This document shows, piece after piece, positions 8,061 through 16,408 of a stretch of DNA of 64,000 nucleotides. The DNA comes from Streptomyces sp. NBC_01210 (GTDB lineage Bacteria > Actinomycetota > Actinomycetes > Streptomycetales > Streptomycetaceae): contig NZ_CP108549.1 in the NCBI RefSeq assembly GCF_036010325.1, positions 3,348,001 through 3,412,000 of the forward strand, given 5' to 3'. The position numbers and the translations under genes were made by a program. The notes under the pieces were generated by a model. That model was not told where the DNA came from. It made no database searches and saw nothing but the letters and a program-made list of their open reading frames with translations. Each line of letters opens with the position of its first letter. Position 1 is the first letter of the stretch.

Positions 8061-10352
8061 GTGGATACATCCCAGGTCGAGCTCACCATCGGCGGGATGA
8101 CCTGCGCCTCCTGCGCGGCTCGCGTCGAGAAGAAGCTGAACCGCATGGGTGGCGTCAGCGCCACCGTCAACTACGCGACCGAGAAGGCGAAGGTCTCCTA
8201 TCCGCACGAGATGGAAGTCGCCGATCTCATCGCCACCGTGGTGAAAACCGGCTACTCGGCCGCGCAGCCCCCGTCGCCCGCGCCCGCCCCGGGCCTCGCC
8301 GTGGACTCCGACCCGGACCTCGCCGTGGACTCCGACCCGGATCTCGTCGTGGACTCCGGCCCGGACCCCGCCGTGGCCTCCGAGGCGCGGCCCGACCCGG
8401 AGTCGGCCGCCCTCCGGCAGCGCCTGATCGTCTCCGCCGTGCTCGCGGCGCCGGTCGTCCTCATGGCGATGATCCCCGCCCTCCAGTTCGACAACTGGCA
8501 GTGGCTCTCGCTCACCCTCGCCGCCCCCGTCGTCATCTGGGGCGCACTGCCCTTCCACCGGGCCACCTGGACCAACCTCCGGCACGGCGCGGCCACCATG
8601 GACACCCTCGTCTCGGTCGGCACGCTCGCCGCCTTCGGCTGGTCGCTGTGGGCGCTCTTCCTCGGGGACGCGGGCATGCCCGCCATGCGCCACGGTTTCG
8701 ACCCCACGGTCACGCGTGCCGACGCCGCCTCGACGATCTATCTCGAGGTCGCCGCGGGCGTGGTGACCTTCATCCTGCTCGGCCGCTATCTGGAGGCGCG
8801 CTCCAAGCGGAAGGCGGGCGCTGCCCTGCGTGCCCTGCTGGAGCTGGGCGCCAAGGATGTCGCCGTACTGCGCGGCGGCACGGAGGTACGCGTTCCGATC
8901 GGCCGGCTCGCCGTCGGCGACCGCTTCGTCGTACGCCCCGGAGAGAAGATCGCCACCGACGGCAGCGTCGTCGAGGGCACCTCCGCCGTCGACGCCTCCA
9001 TGCTCACGGGCGAGTCCGTGCCGGTGGATGTGACCGCGGGGGACCCGGTCACCGGCGGCTGCGTCAACACCGCCGGCCGGCTCGTCGTCGAGGCCACCCG
9101 GATCGGCGCCGACACCCAGCTCGCCCGGATGGCCCGGCTGGTGGAGGACGCCCAGAACGGCAAGGCCGACGTGCAGCGCATCGCCGACCGGATCTCGGCC
9201 GTCTTCGTCCCTGTCGTACTGCTGATCGCGCTCGGCACGCTGGTGGCCTGGCTGCTCGCCACGGACGATGCGACCGCGGCCTTCACGGCCGCCGTCGCCG
9301 TACTGATCATCGCCTGCCCGTGCGCCCTGGGGCTTGCCACGCCGACCGCCCTCATGGTCGGTACGGGGCGCGGCGCCCAGCTCGGCATCCTGATCAAGGG
9401 CCCGGAGGTCCTGGAGTCCACCCGCAAGGTCGACACGGTCGTCCTGGACAAGACAGGGACGGTCACCACCGGCCGGATGCGCCTTCAGCGGGTGTACGTC
9501 GCCGAAACCGCCGAGGAGCATGACCTGCTGCGCTTCGCGGGCGCACTGGAGCACGCCTCGGAGCACCCCATCGCCCGCGCCGTCGCGGCGGGCGCCGAGG
9601 AGCGGGTCGGCACACTTCCCGCCGCCGAAAGCTTCGAGAACGTCCCAGGCCTCGGCGTACGCGGCGTCGTCGAAGGACACGAGGTGCTGGTCGGGCGAGC
9701 GCGGCTGCTCACGGAGGCGGGCGTTGAGCTGCCCGACGAGCTCGCCTCCGCCGCGACCGAAGGTCGTACGGAGATCTTCGCGGCCGTGGACGGCAAGGCG
9801 CTCGGCATGCTCACCGTCGCCGACGCGGTCAAGGACACCAGCGCCGAGGCGGTCGCACGGCTGCGGGCCCTCGGCCTCACCCCGGTGCTGCTGACCGGCG
9901 ACAACAAGGCGGTCGCCGAATCGGTCGCGGCCGAGATCGGCATCGACGAGGTGTACGCCGAGGTCATGCCCGAGGACAAGGTGGCCGTGGTCAAGCGTCT
10001 CCAGGCCGAGGGCCGCAGCGTCGCCATGGTCGGCGACGGCGTGAACGACGCCGCCGCGCTGGCCACCGCGGACCTGGGCCTGGCGATGGGCACGGGCACG
10101 GACGCGGCGATCGAGGCCGGCGATCTGACCCTCGTACGCGGAGACCTGAGGGTTGCAGCCGACGCGATCCGTCTCGCACGCCGGACACTGACCACCATCA
10201 AGGGCAATCTTTTCTGGGCCTTCGGTTACAACGTGGCCGCGCTGCCGCTGGCGGCATCAGGCCTGCTCAACCCCATGATCGCGGGATTTGCGATGGCCTT
10301 TTCATCCGTATTTGTGGTGACCAACAGCCTGCGGCTGCGCTCCTTCATGTGA
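8061..10352 (+). CDS. copA: Cu(I)-exporting P1B-type ATPase CopA
   Basis: A 763-residue copper pump starting at GTG. One metal-binding domain comes first (C15 and C18 in GMTCASCAAR). A Pro/Asp/Ala linker follows at about 75-115, with an eight-residue unit (LAVDSDPD) in three to four near copies. The membrane metal site is C419-P-C421, the phosphorylated aspartate is D463 in DKTGT, and the TGDN and GDGVNDAAALA nucleotide-domain motifs are present. It exports Cu(I) at the expense of ATP and follows copZ. Length is normal for a one-HMA CopA. The linker repeat is a recent in-frame 24-bp expansion and is probably neutral. Confidence 0.96.
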   Translation: MDTSQVELTIGGMTCASCAARVEKKLNRMGGVSATVNYATEKAKVSYPHEMEVADLIATVVKTGYSAAQPPSPAPAPGLAVDSDPDLAVDSDPDLVVDSGPDPAVASEARPDPESAALRQRLIVSAVLAAPVVLMAMIPALQFDNWQWLSLTLAAPVVIWGALPFHRATWTNLRHGAATMDTLVSVGTLAAFGWSLWALFLGDAGMPAMRHGFDPTVTRADAASTIYLEVAAGVVTFILLGRYLEARSKRKAGAALRALLELGAKDVAVLRGGTEVRVPIGRLAVGDRFVVRPGEKIATDGSVVEGTSAVDASMLTGESVPVDVTAGDPVTGGCVNTAGRLVVEATRIGADTQLARMARLVEDAQNGKADVQRIADRISAVFVPVVLLIALGTLVAWLLATDDATAAFTAAVAVLIIACPCALGLATPTALMVGTGRGAQLGILIKGPEVLESTRKVDTVVLDKTGTVTTGRMRLQRVYVAETAEEHDLLRFAGALEHASEHPIARAVAAGAEERVGTLPAAESFENVPGLGVRGVVEGHEVLVGRARLLTEAGVELPDELASAATEGRTEIFAAVDGKALGMLTVADAVKDTSAEAVARLRALGLTPVLLTGDNKAVAESVAAEIGIDEVYAEVMPEDKVAVVKRLQAEGRSVAMVGDGVNDAAALATADLGLAMGTGTDAAIEAGDLTLVRGDLRVAADAIRLARRTLTTIKGNLFWAFGYNVAALPLAASGLLNPMIAGFAMAFSSVFVVTNSLRLRSFM

Positions 10353-10752
10353 CTACAAGTAGGTCACAAGACCTTCACAAGGAGACCTAGATCACAGATA
10401 TTTAGGGGTAACCATTGCGACTCCTCGCGAGTCTAAGTGGGCGATGCCGAGAACGTCTTGGGGGACGTTCATGGGATGTCTTGGGGGACGTCCCAGGCAA
10501 GCGTTGGCCGGGGCACGTGCCCGGGGAGCTTTGAGCGGCCCTCCCGTGCGTACGTACCCCGGCAGACCGCGTGAGGAGCTTCTGCAACCAGCAGACGCCC
10601 GGCCGGATCCCGTGGGGGGAATCCGCTCCGGGGAAATGGGAAGCGCCCCGCCCGCCGACCCGTGGGGGGATCGGCAGCGGGGCGCTTTCCGCTTTCTGCG
10701 CCGGTTACGAGGCGCGGACGCGCACACGTACGGGTGTCAGCGAATACCGGTG
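10353..10752. other. Gene-free interval between copA and citA, candidate RNA region
   Basis: This 400-bp interval lacks a convincing coding gene. From 10370 to 10440 it is unusually AT-rich for this genome and promoter-like, with a GACTC-N5-GAGTC inverted repeat. A 14-bp direct repeat, GTCTTGGGGGACGT, occurs at 10455-10468 and 10478-10491. The interval ends in the strong hairpin at 10638-10690. A rightward transcript from about 10400 would end there, giving a candidate small RNA or leader of roughly 250 nt. An ATG at 10444 opens a long frame, but it runs on antisense through citA, so a small peptide is not supported. Confidence 0.4.
10638..10690. terminator. Bidirectional intrinsic terminator
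   Basis: AAGCGCCCCGC (10641-10651) pairs perfectly with GCGGGGCGCTT (10677-10687), extended outward by three weaker pairs. The loop contains a second small stem (GCCGA/TCGGC). Rightward it is followed by TTTCCGCTTTCTG; leftward by CCCATTTCCCC. It lies about 65 bp past the citA stop and can serve both citA and any rightward transcript from the copA side. Confidence 0.75.
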
Positions 10753-12042
10753 TCAGCGAGCCTCGACCGGGACGAAGTCACGCAGGACCTCGCCGGTGTA
10801 GATCTGGCGCGGGCGGCCGATACGGGACCCCGGCTCCTTGATCATCTCGTGCCACTGGGCGATCCAGCCGGGCAGCCGGCCGAGCGCGAAGAGCACGGTG
10901 AACATCTCGGTCGGGAAGCCCATGGCCCGGTAGATCAGGCCGGTGTAGAAGTCCACGTTCGGGTAGAGGTTGCGCGAGACGAAGTAGTCGTCGGAGAGCG
11001 CGTGCTCCTCCAGCTTGAGCGCGATGTCGAGCAGCTCGTCGGACTTGCCGAGCGCCGAGAGGACATCGTGCGCCGCCGCCTTGATGATCTTCGCCCGCGG
11101 GTCGAAGCTCTTGTAGACGCGGTGGCCGAAGCCCATCAGGCGGACGCCGTCCTCCTTGTTCTTCACCTTGCGGATGAAGGAGTCGACGTCGCCGCCGTTG
11201 GTCTGGATGCCCTCGAGCATCTCCAGAACCGACTGGTTGGCGCCACCGTGCAGCGGGCCCCACAGGGCGCTGATGCCGGCGGAGATCGAGGCGAACATGT
11301 TCGCCTGCGAGGAGCCGACCAGACGCACGGTGGAGGTCGAACAGTTCTGCTCGTGGTCCGCGTGCAGGATCAGCAGCTTGTCGAGCGCCGAAACCACGAC
11401 CGGGTCCAGGTCGTACTCCTGCGCGGGGACCGAGAAGGTCATCCGCAGGAAGTTCTCCACGTACCCGAGGTCGTTGCGCGGGTAGACAAAGGGGTGGCCG
11501 ATCGACTTCTTGTACGCGTACGCCGCGATCGTCGGCAGCTTGGCGAGCAGCCGGACCGTGGAGAGATGACGCTGCTTCTCGTCGAACGGGTTGTGGCTGT
11601 CCTGGTAGAACGTCGACAGCGCGCTGACCACGGAGGACAGCATCGCCATCGGGTGGGCGTCGCGCGGGAAGCCGCCGTAGAACCGCTTGACGTCCTCGTG
11701 CAGCAGCGTGTGCTGGGTGATCTCGCTCTTGAAGGTCGACAGCTCGTCGACCGTCGGAAGCTCGCCATTGATCAGCAGGTACGCCACCTCGAGGAAGGTG
11801 GAACGCTCGGCCAGCTGCTCGATCGGGTAGCCGCGGTAGCGCAGGATGCCCTGCTCGCCGTCGAGGTAGGTGATCGCGGATTTATAGGCGGCTGTATTCC
11901 CGTATCCGCTGTCCAGGGTCACCAGACCGGTCTGGGCTCGGAGCTTCCCGATGTCGAAGCCCTTGTCGCCGACGGTGCTCTCGACCACCGGGTAGGTGTG
12001 TTCACCGTCCGCGTACCGCAGTACTACAGAGTTGTCGCTCAC
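10753..12042 (-). CDS. citA: Citrate synthase
   Basis: A 429-residue type II citrate synthase, condensing oxaloacetate and acetyl-CoA at the entry of the TCA cycle. Diagnostic motifs are LHADHEQNCSTSTVRLVGSS with the catalytic His, GPLHGGANQSVLEML, and GFGHRVYKSFDPRAK. The GTG at 12042 (giving VSDNSVVLRYADGEHTYP) is preferred over an in-frame ATG 57 bp upstream because family homology starts there and a GAGG site precedes it. It is monocistronic, ending at the hairpin at 10638-10690. As the main citrate synthase of Streptomyces it affects development through acid accumulation when lost, which is known from S. coelicolor and not visible here. Confidence 0.96.
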   Translation of the reverse strand: MSDNSVVLRYADGEHTYPVVESTVGDKGFDIGKLRAQTGLVTLDSGYGNTAAYKSAITYLDGEQGILRYRGYPIEQLAERSTFLEVAYLLINGELPTVDELSTFKSEITQHTLLHEDVKRFYGGFPRDAHPMAMLSSVVSALSTFYQDSHNPFDEKQRHLSTVRLLAKLPTIAAYAYKKSIGHPFVYPRNDLGYVENFLRMTFSVPAQEYDLDPVVVSALDKLLILHADHEQNCSTSTVRLVGSSQANMFASISAGISALWGPLHGGANQSVLEMLEGIQTNGGDVDSFIRKVKNKEDGVRLMGFGHRVYKSFDPRAKIIKAAAHDVLSALGKSDELLDIALKLEEHALSDDYFVSRNLYPNVDFYTGLIYRAMGFPTEMFTVLFALGRLPGWIAQWHEMIKEPGSRIGRPRQIYTGEVLRDFVPVEAR

Positions 12043-12274
12043 GTCATCCCTCACCGACGTAGTGCCTCTTCTTCGAGGTGCCCTGACTGTCTCTACCATC
12101 CCCCATTTGGCTCAGGAGAGTGCACTCGGGGTCGACCATTGGGCCTATTGGCGGCACTCAGTGCCGCCAACCTGCTCATCTTGCCCCCTTCGCCCTGCTT
12201 CTGGAAGCCAGGGGTGGCGTTTGCCACCCCACGGGCCCCAGGTGTCACACCCGGCCGGCGCAGGCGCATCCCGC

Positions 12275-14479
12275 TCAGCCGCCGGTCAGCCGGTGGTCGA
12301 GCGCGGTGAAGCGTCTGCCTGCGGAAACAGTGCGTACTGCCTGTCCTATCGCCTTACGGGAGCCGACCAGCACGACGAGCTTCTTGGCCCGGGTGACCGC
12401 CGTGTAGAGGAGGTTCCGCTGGAGCATCATCCAGGCTCCGGTCGTGACCGGGATCACCACGGCCGGGTATTCGCTGCCCTGTGAGCGGTGGATGGTCACG
12501 GCGTAGGCATGTGCCAGCTCGTCCAGTTCGTCGAAGTCGTACGGAACCTCCTCGTCCTCGTCCGTCAGCACCGTCAGCCGCTGGTCGTCCAGCTGGAGCG
12601 AGGTGACCACGCCGACCGTGCCGTTGAAGACGCCGTTCTTTCCCTTCTCGTAGTTGTTGCGAATCTGGGTGACCTTGTCGCCGACGCGGAAGACACGGCC
12701 GCCGAAGCGCTTCTCGGGAAGGTCGGGCCTGGCGGGCGTGATCGCCTGCTGGAGCAGGCCGTTGAGCGTGCCGGCGCCGGCCGGGCCGCGGTGCATGGGT
12801 GCGAGCACCTGCACATCGCGCCGCGGATCCAGGCCGAATCTGGCCGGGATGCGGCGGGCCGCCACGTCCACCGTGAGCTTTCCCGCGTCCTCCGTCTCCT
12901 CCTCCACGAAGAGAAAGAAGTCGGAGAGACCCGAAGTGATGGGCTGAACACCGGAGTTGATGCGGTGGGCGTTGGTGACGACGCCGGACTGCTGGGCCTG
13001 CCGGAAGATCCGGGTCAGCCGGACGTTCGGCACGGGCCCGCCGTCGGCGAGCAGGTCGCGCAGCACCTCGCCGGCACCGACGCTCGGCAGCTGGTCCACA
13101 TCCCCCACCAGCAGCAGATGCGCGCCGGGGGCAACGGCCTTGACCAGCTTGTTGGCGAGCAGCAGATCGAGCATGGACGCCTCGTCGACCACCACCAGAT
13201 CCGCGTCGAGCGGCCGATCCCTGTCGTACGCCGCGTCGCCGCCGGGCCTGAGCTCGAGCAGCCGGTGCACGGTGGACGCCTCGGCGCCGGTGAGTTCGGC
13301 GAGCCGTTTGGCCGCGCGCCCGGTCGGTGCGGCCAGCACCACCTTCGCCTTCCTGGCGCGGGCCAGCTCCACGATGGACCGGACCGTGAACGACTTGCCG
13401 CAGCCGGGACCGCCGGTCAGAACGGCGACCTTCTTGGTGAGCGCAAGCCTGACCGCCGCCTCCTGCTCGGGCGCGAGCTCCGCGCCCGTACGCTCCGCGA
13501 GCCAGGCCAACGCCTTGTCCCAGACGACGTCCTGGAAGCCCGGCATCCGGTCCTCCGCGGCTCCCAGCAGCCGACGCAGCTGGGCGGCGAGGGAGATCTC
13601 GGCCCGGTGGAAGGGCACCAGATACACCGCAGTGACCGGCTCGCCGCCGTCCGGGGCCGGCACCTTCTCCCGTACGACCCCTTCCTCCTCGCCCGCGAGC
13701 TCGGCGAGGCACTCGATGACAAGGCCCGTGTCCACCTGGAGCAGCTTCACCGCGTCGCTGATCAGCTGCTCCTCGGGCAGGAAGCAGTGCCCTTGGTCGG
13801 TGGACTGCGACAGGGCGTACTGCAGCCCCGCCTTGACCCGCTCCGGGCTGTCGTGCGGTATGCCGACCGCCTGCGCGATCTTGTCGGCGGTGAGGAAACC
13901 GATGCCCCAGACGTCGGCGGCGAGGCGGTACGGCTGGTTCTTCACGACCGAGATCGAGGCGTCCTCGTACTTCTTGTAGATGCGCACCGCGATGGACGTG
14001 GAGACGCCGACCCCTTGGAGGAAGACCATGACCTCCTTGATGGCCTTCTGCTCCTCCCAGGCGACGCCGATCAACTTCGTCCGCTTCGGGCCGAGTCCGG
14101 GGACCTCGATGAGCTTCTTCGGCTGCTGCTCGATGATGTCGAGCGTGTCGATGCCGAAGTGCTCGACGATGCGCTCGGCGATCCGGGGGCCGATTCCCTT
14201 GATCAGGCCCGAGCCGAGGTAACGGCGTATGCCCTGGATCGTGGCCGGCAGGACGGTCGTGTAGTTGTCCACGGTGAACTGCTTGCCGTACTGGGGGTGG
14301 GAGCCCCAACGGCCCTCCATACGCAACGACTCGCCCGGCTGCGCGCCGAGCAGCGAGCCGACCACCGTGAGGAGATCACTGCCGCGTCCCGTGTCGACCC
14401 GGGCGACCGTGTAGCCGTTCTCCTCGTTGGCATACGTGATCCGCTCGAGGACCCCTTCGACCACTGCTGGATTGGACAT
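12275..14479 (-). CDS. recD2: RecD2-like ATP-dependent DNA helicase
   Basis: A 734-residue SF1B helicase not associated with recBC. The N-terminal third has helix-hairpin-helix repeats (LIKGIGPRIAERIVEHFG and VPGLGPKRTKLIGVAW). Walker A is GGPGCGKSFT with K362; Walker B is VVVDEASMLD; a late helicase motif is VTIHRSQGSEYPAVV, followed by LLYTAVTRAKKLVVLVGS. It is a 5'-to-3' helicase thought to act in recombination, replication-fork repair and stress tolerance. The gene is alone, reads toward citA and ends 232 bp before the citA start. Length and motifs are complete. Confidence 0.93.
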   Translation of the reverse strand: MSNPAVVEGVLERITYANEENGYTVARVDTGRGSDLLTVVGSLLGAQPGESLRMEGRWGSHPQYGKQFTVDNYTTVLPATIQGIRRYLGSGLIKGIGPRIAERIVEHFGIDTLDIIEQQPKKLIEVPGLGPKRTKLIGVAWEEQKAIKEVMVFLQGVGVSTSIAVRIYKKYEDASISVVKNQPYRLAADVWGIGFLTADKIAQAVGIPHDSPERVKAGLQYALSQSTDQGHCFLPEEQLISDAVKLLQVDTGLVIECLAELAGEEEGVVREKVPAPDGGEPVTAVYLVPFHRAEISLAAQLRRLLGAAEDRMPGFQDVVWDKALAWLAERTGAELAPEQEAAVRLALTKKVAVLTGGPGCGKSFTVRSIVELARARKAKVVLAAPTGRAAKRLAELTGAEASTVHRLLELRPGGDAAYDRDRPLDADLVVVDEASMLDLLLANKLVKAVAPGAHLLLVGDVDQLPSVGAGEVLRDLLADGGPVPNVRLTRIFRQAQQSGVVTNAHRINSGVQPITSGLSDFFLFVEEETEDAGKLTVDVAARRIPARFGLDPRRDVQVLAPMHRGPAGAGTLNGLLQQAITPARPDLPEKRFGGRVFRVGDKVTQIRNNYEKGKNGVFNGTVGVVTSLQLDDQRLTVLTDEDEEVPYDFDELDELAHAYAVTIHRSQGSEYPAVVIPVTTGAWMMLQRNLLYTAVTRAKKLVVLVGSRKAIGQAVRTVSAGRRFTALDHRLTGG

Positions 14480-14559
14480 GATCCGACGCTACCGCCGGGG
14501 TCCGACAATGCGGAGGGCCTGTGGACAACTCGGGCCCGTCGCCGGTCCGGCCAGTCAAG

Positions 14560-14585
14560 GGGGCCCGGTCTGACGACCGGGCCCC
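14560..14585. terminator. Hairpin upstream of the helicase gene
   Basis: GGGGCCCGGTC (14560-14570) and GACCGGGCCCC (14575-14585) form a perfect 11-bp stem with a TGAC loop. There is no T-run on either side. It could stop leftward transcripts that read out of the 15.6-18.8 kb operon before they enter the helicase gene, or act as an mRNA-stabilising structure. Confidence 0.5.
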
Positions 14586-14800
14586 TCGCACTCCCCCTCC
14601 GTCAAGAGCTCCCTGATCCCCCCAGATCCCTCCCCGGGAGCCTTGATGACAGGTAGACCCGCGTCACGCGGAAAGGGTTGTACGACTTCGGGCAGTTAAT
14701 TTTCCGGAATCCCGAAATTCCGACAAAGTGGGTTAGTCATGGGCGTTCTGGCCGACCGTGAGGGGCTCGGCCCGCCGGTCGGATGTTCGGGGCCGGCGTG

Positions 14801-14880
14801 GGTGCGGGTGCACGGGGTGCGGGTGCACGGGGTGCGGGTGCACGGGGTGCGGGTGCACGGGGTGCGGGTGCACGGGGTGC
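14801..14880. repeat. 15-bp tandem array, five units
   Basis: GGTGCGGGTGCACGG is repeated identically at 14801, 14816, 14831, 14846 and 14861, followed by five bases of a sixth unit. Each unit contains GTGCAC, a self-complementary hexamer. Identity between units points to recent slippage. It keeps a reading frame, but no gene start or domain is attached. Confidence 0.9.
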
Positions 14881-14896
14881 GGGGCGTGGAGTTCCC

Positions 14897-15120
14897 CCCA
14901 ACCCCGCCCCTTCCCGAAACTGGGGGCGGTGCCCCCAGGCCCCCTGGCGGGGAGGGGTACGTGGGGGCTGACGCCCCCACACCCCGGAGCGGCAGCTTCG
15001 CGCCGCAGACCACAAGCGCGGGGCCGTGCCCTCTGGACCGCGAGCCCAGGGGCAAAGCCCCAACGCCGATGGGCGCCCGAAGGCCCCGGGCCTGTCCCTG
15101 GCAGGGGGACGCGCAGGGTC
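14897..15120. repeat. Dispersed GC-rich intergenic element, copy A
   Basis: This stretch shares blocks, in the same order, with the element at 23920-24080: GCCCCTTCCCGAAACTGGGG, then CCCCGGAGCGGCAGCTTCGC followed by GCCGCAGA, then ACGCCGA-GGGCGC and GTCCCTGGCAGGGG. Short inverted repeats (CTGGGGGC/GCCCCCAG) make it hairpin-rich. Such elements are scattered between genes in many Streptomyces genomes. No coding function is evident. Confidence 0.75.
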
Positions 15121-15258
15121 GTGTCCGGGACGTAAAGCGTCGCAACTCGCGCGAAACGCGGTGACCACGCGGCGGAGCCGCATATCGGATGCAGCGCAGT
15201 CCCGCATACGAGCCCCGGAGCGGCCCCGGACGGCCACCGACACAAGACCGGCCACCCC

Positions 15259-15545
15259 CAAGCCCCCAGGGCACGCACCCCGCAGAGGCCGGGCACCCTC
15301 AAGCACCCAAGGCCCGCACCCCACGGAGGCCGGGCACCCTCAAGCACCCAAACCCCCCACCCCGCAAAGACCGGCCACCCCCAAGCACCCAAACCCCCCA
15401 CCCCGCAAAGACCGGCCACCCCCAAGCACCCAAACCCCCCACCCCGCAAAGACCGGCCACCCCCAAGCACCCAAACCCCCCACCCCACAGAGACCAGGCA
15501 CACCCATACATCCCAGCCCCCCACCCCGCCAGGGACCCGCACCTC
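15259..15545. repeat. 41-bp tandem array, about seven units
   Basis: Units start at 15259, 15300, 15341, 15382, 15423, 15464 and 15505, each opening with a CAAGCACCCA-like block and containing an ACCCCGC-GACCGGCCACC core. The middle units are nearly identical; the first two and the last have diverged. The G-poor, C-rich strand is the plus strand. A 41-bp period shifts frame at every unit, which argues against a repeat protein. The array ends 18 bp before the stop codon of the 15563-16408 gene. Confidence 0.9.
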
Positions 15546-15562
15546 GCAGGACACCCCGCCCC

Positions 15563-16408
15563 CTAGACCACGTGCTCCCCGTACCGGCGCACCGTTTCTC
15601 CCAAGACCTCCACCCCGTTCCGCGACCACAGCCCCCCGTTGAACAGCTCCACCTCGATCGCACCCCCGTACCCCGCCCCCTCCACCCGTTCCCGCCACTC
15701 CCGCATGTCGATCGCCCCGTCCCCGATCTGACCCCGCCCGTTCAGCACCCCGGCCGGCAACGGCGTCGTCCAGTCCGCCAGTTGGAATGCGTGGATCCGG
15801 GCCGACGAGCCCGCTCGCGCCACCGCCGCCGGGGCCGTGTCGTCCCACCAGATGTGGTACGTGTCCACCACCACGCCCACCTGCGACGCCGGGAAACGCT
15901 CCGCGAGGTCCAGCGCCTGCGTCAGCGTGGACACCACGCACCGGTCCGCCGCGTACATCGGGTGCAGCGGCTCGATCGCCAGCCGTACGCCCCGCTCCCC
16001 CGCGTACGGAGCCAGCACGGCGAGCGCGTCCGCGATGCGTGATCGCGCCGCCACCAAGTCCCGGCTGCCCGGCGGAAGTCCGCCCGCGACCAGGACCAGC
16101 GTGTCCGTGCCGAGCGTCGCCGCCTCGTCGATCGCCGCGCGGTTGTCGTCCAGCGCACGCGCTCGCTCAGCCGCCTCGATCGCGGTGAGGAAGCCGCCCC
16201 GGCACAGACTCGTGACCGCCAGCCCCGCGTCCCGTACGAGCTTCGCCGCCGCCTCGACCCCGTACGCCTGCACCGGTTCGCGCCACAGCCCCACCCCCGG
16301 AATACCGAACTCCGTACACGCATCGACGAGTTCGGGAAGGCTGAGCTGTTTCACCGTCATCTGGTTGATGCTGAAGCGGGTCAGGTCGACGGCATCCGGA
16401 ACGGTCAC
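15563..16408 (-). CDS. TIM-barrel sugar phosphate isomerase/epimerase
   Basis: A 281-residue xylose isomerase-like TIM-barrel protein, starting RFSINQMTVKQLSLPELVDA after a short leader. Metal-site candidates are the Glu in LAIEPLHPMYAADRC, the Asp and His in VVVDTYHIWWDD, the His in IHAFQLADW and the terminal Glu in AIEVELFNGG. It is the third gene of a coupled operon: its GTG start overlaps the stop of the preceding gene (GTGA, 16405-16408). With a Gfo/Idh/MocA dehydrogenase and a DUF993 aldolase-like protein it probably degrades an unusual sugar, ketose acid or polyol. The substrate is unknown. Confidence 0.85.
   Translation of the reverse strand: MTVPDAVDLTRFSINQMTVKQLSLPELVDACTEFGIPGVGLWREPVQAYGVEAAAKLVRDAGLAVTSLCRGGFLTAIEAAERARALDDNRAAIDEAATLGTDTLVLVAGGLPPGSRDLVAARSRIADALAVLAPYAGERGVRLAIEPLHPMYAADRCVVSTLTQALDLAERFPASQVGVVVDTYHIWWDDTAPAAVARAGSSARIHAFQLADWTTPLPAGVLNGRGQIGDGAIDMREWRERVEGAGYGGAIEVELFNGGLWSRNGVEVLGETVRRYGEHVV

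Larger units (their letters stand above)
14480..15562. other. Gene-free 1.1-kb interval rich in repeats
   Basis: No credible gene lies here. In order it holds the upstream region of the helicase gene, a hairpin (14560-14585), a comparatively AT-rich patch (14695-14735), a 15-bp tandem array (14801-14880), a dispersed GC-rich element (about 14897-15120) and a 41-bp tandem array (15259-15545) that abuts the stop codon of the next gene. Open frames cross it on both strands, as expected of such GC-rich repeats, but have no start signals or recognisable domains. Confidence 0.7.

Noticed and set aside
7410..9680. A 756-codon open frame antisense to copZ and copA
   Set aside because: It is a shadow of codon bias; the plus-strand genes have clear domains and ribosome sites, and the antisense translation has none.
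10444..10740. Small protein starting at ATG 10444 (MPRTSWGTFMGCLGGRPRQA)
   Set aside because: The frame runs without stop into antisense citA, codon use is not gene-like after about 30 codons, and the terminator hairpin lies inside it. Kept only as a candidate RNA region.
15259..15545. CRISPR array
   Set aside because: Units are contiguous with no unique spacers, period is 41 bp with near-identical whole units, and no cas gene is nearby.
15189..15566. Proline-rich 125-codon frame across the 41-bp array
   Set aside because: The 41-bp period changes frame each unit and there is no ribosome site; the product is only an artefact of C-rich DNA.
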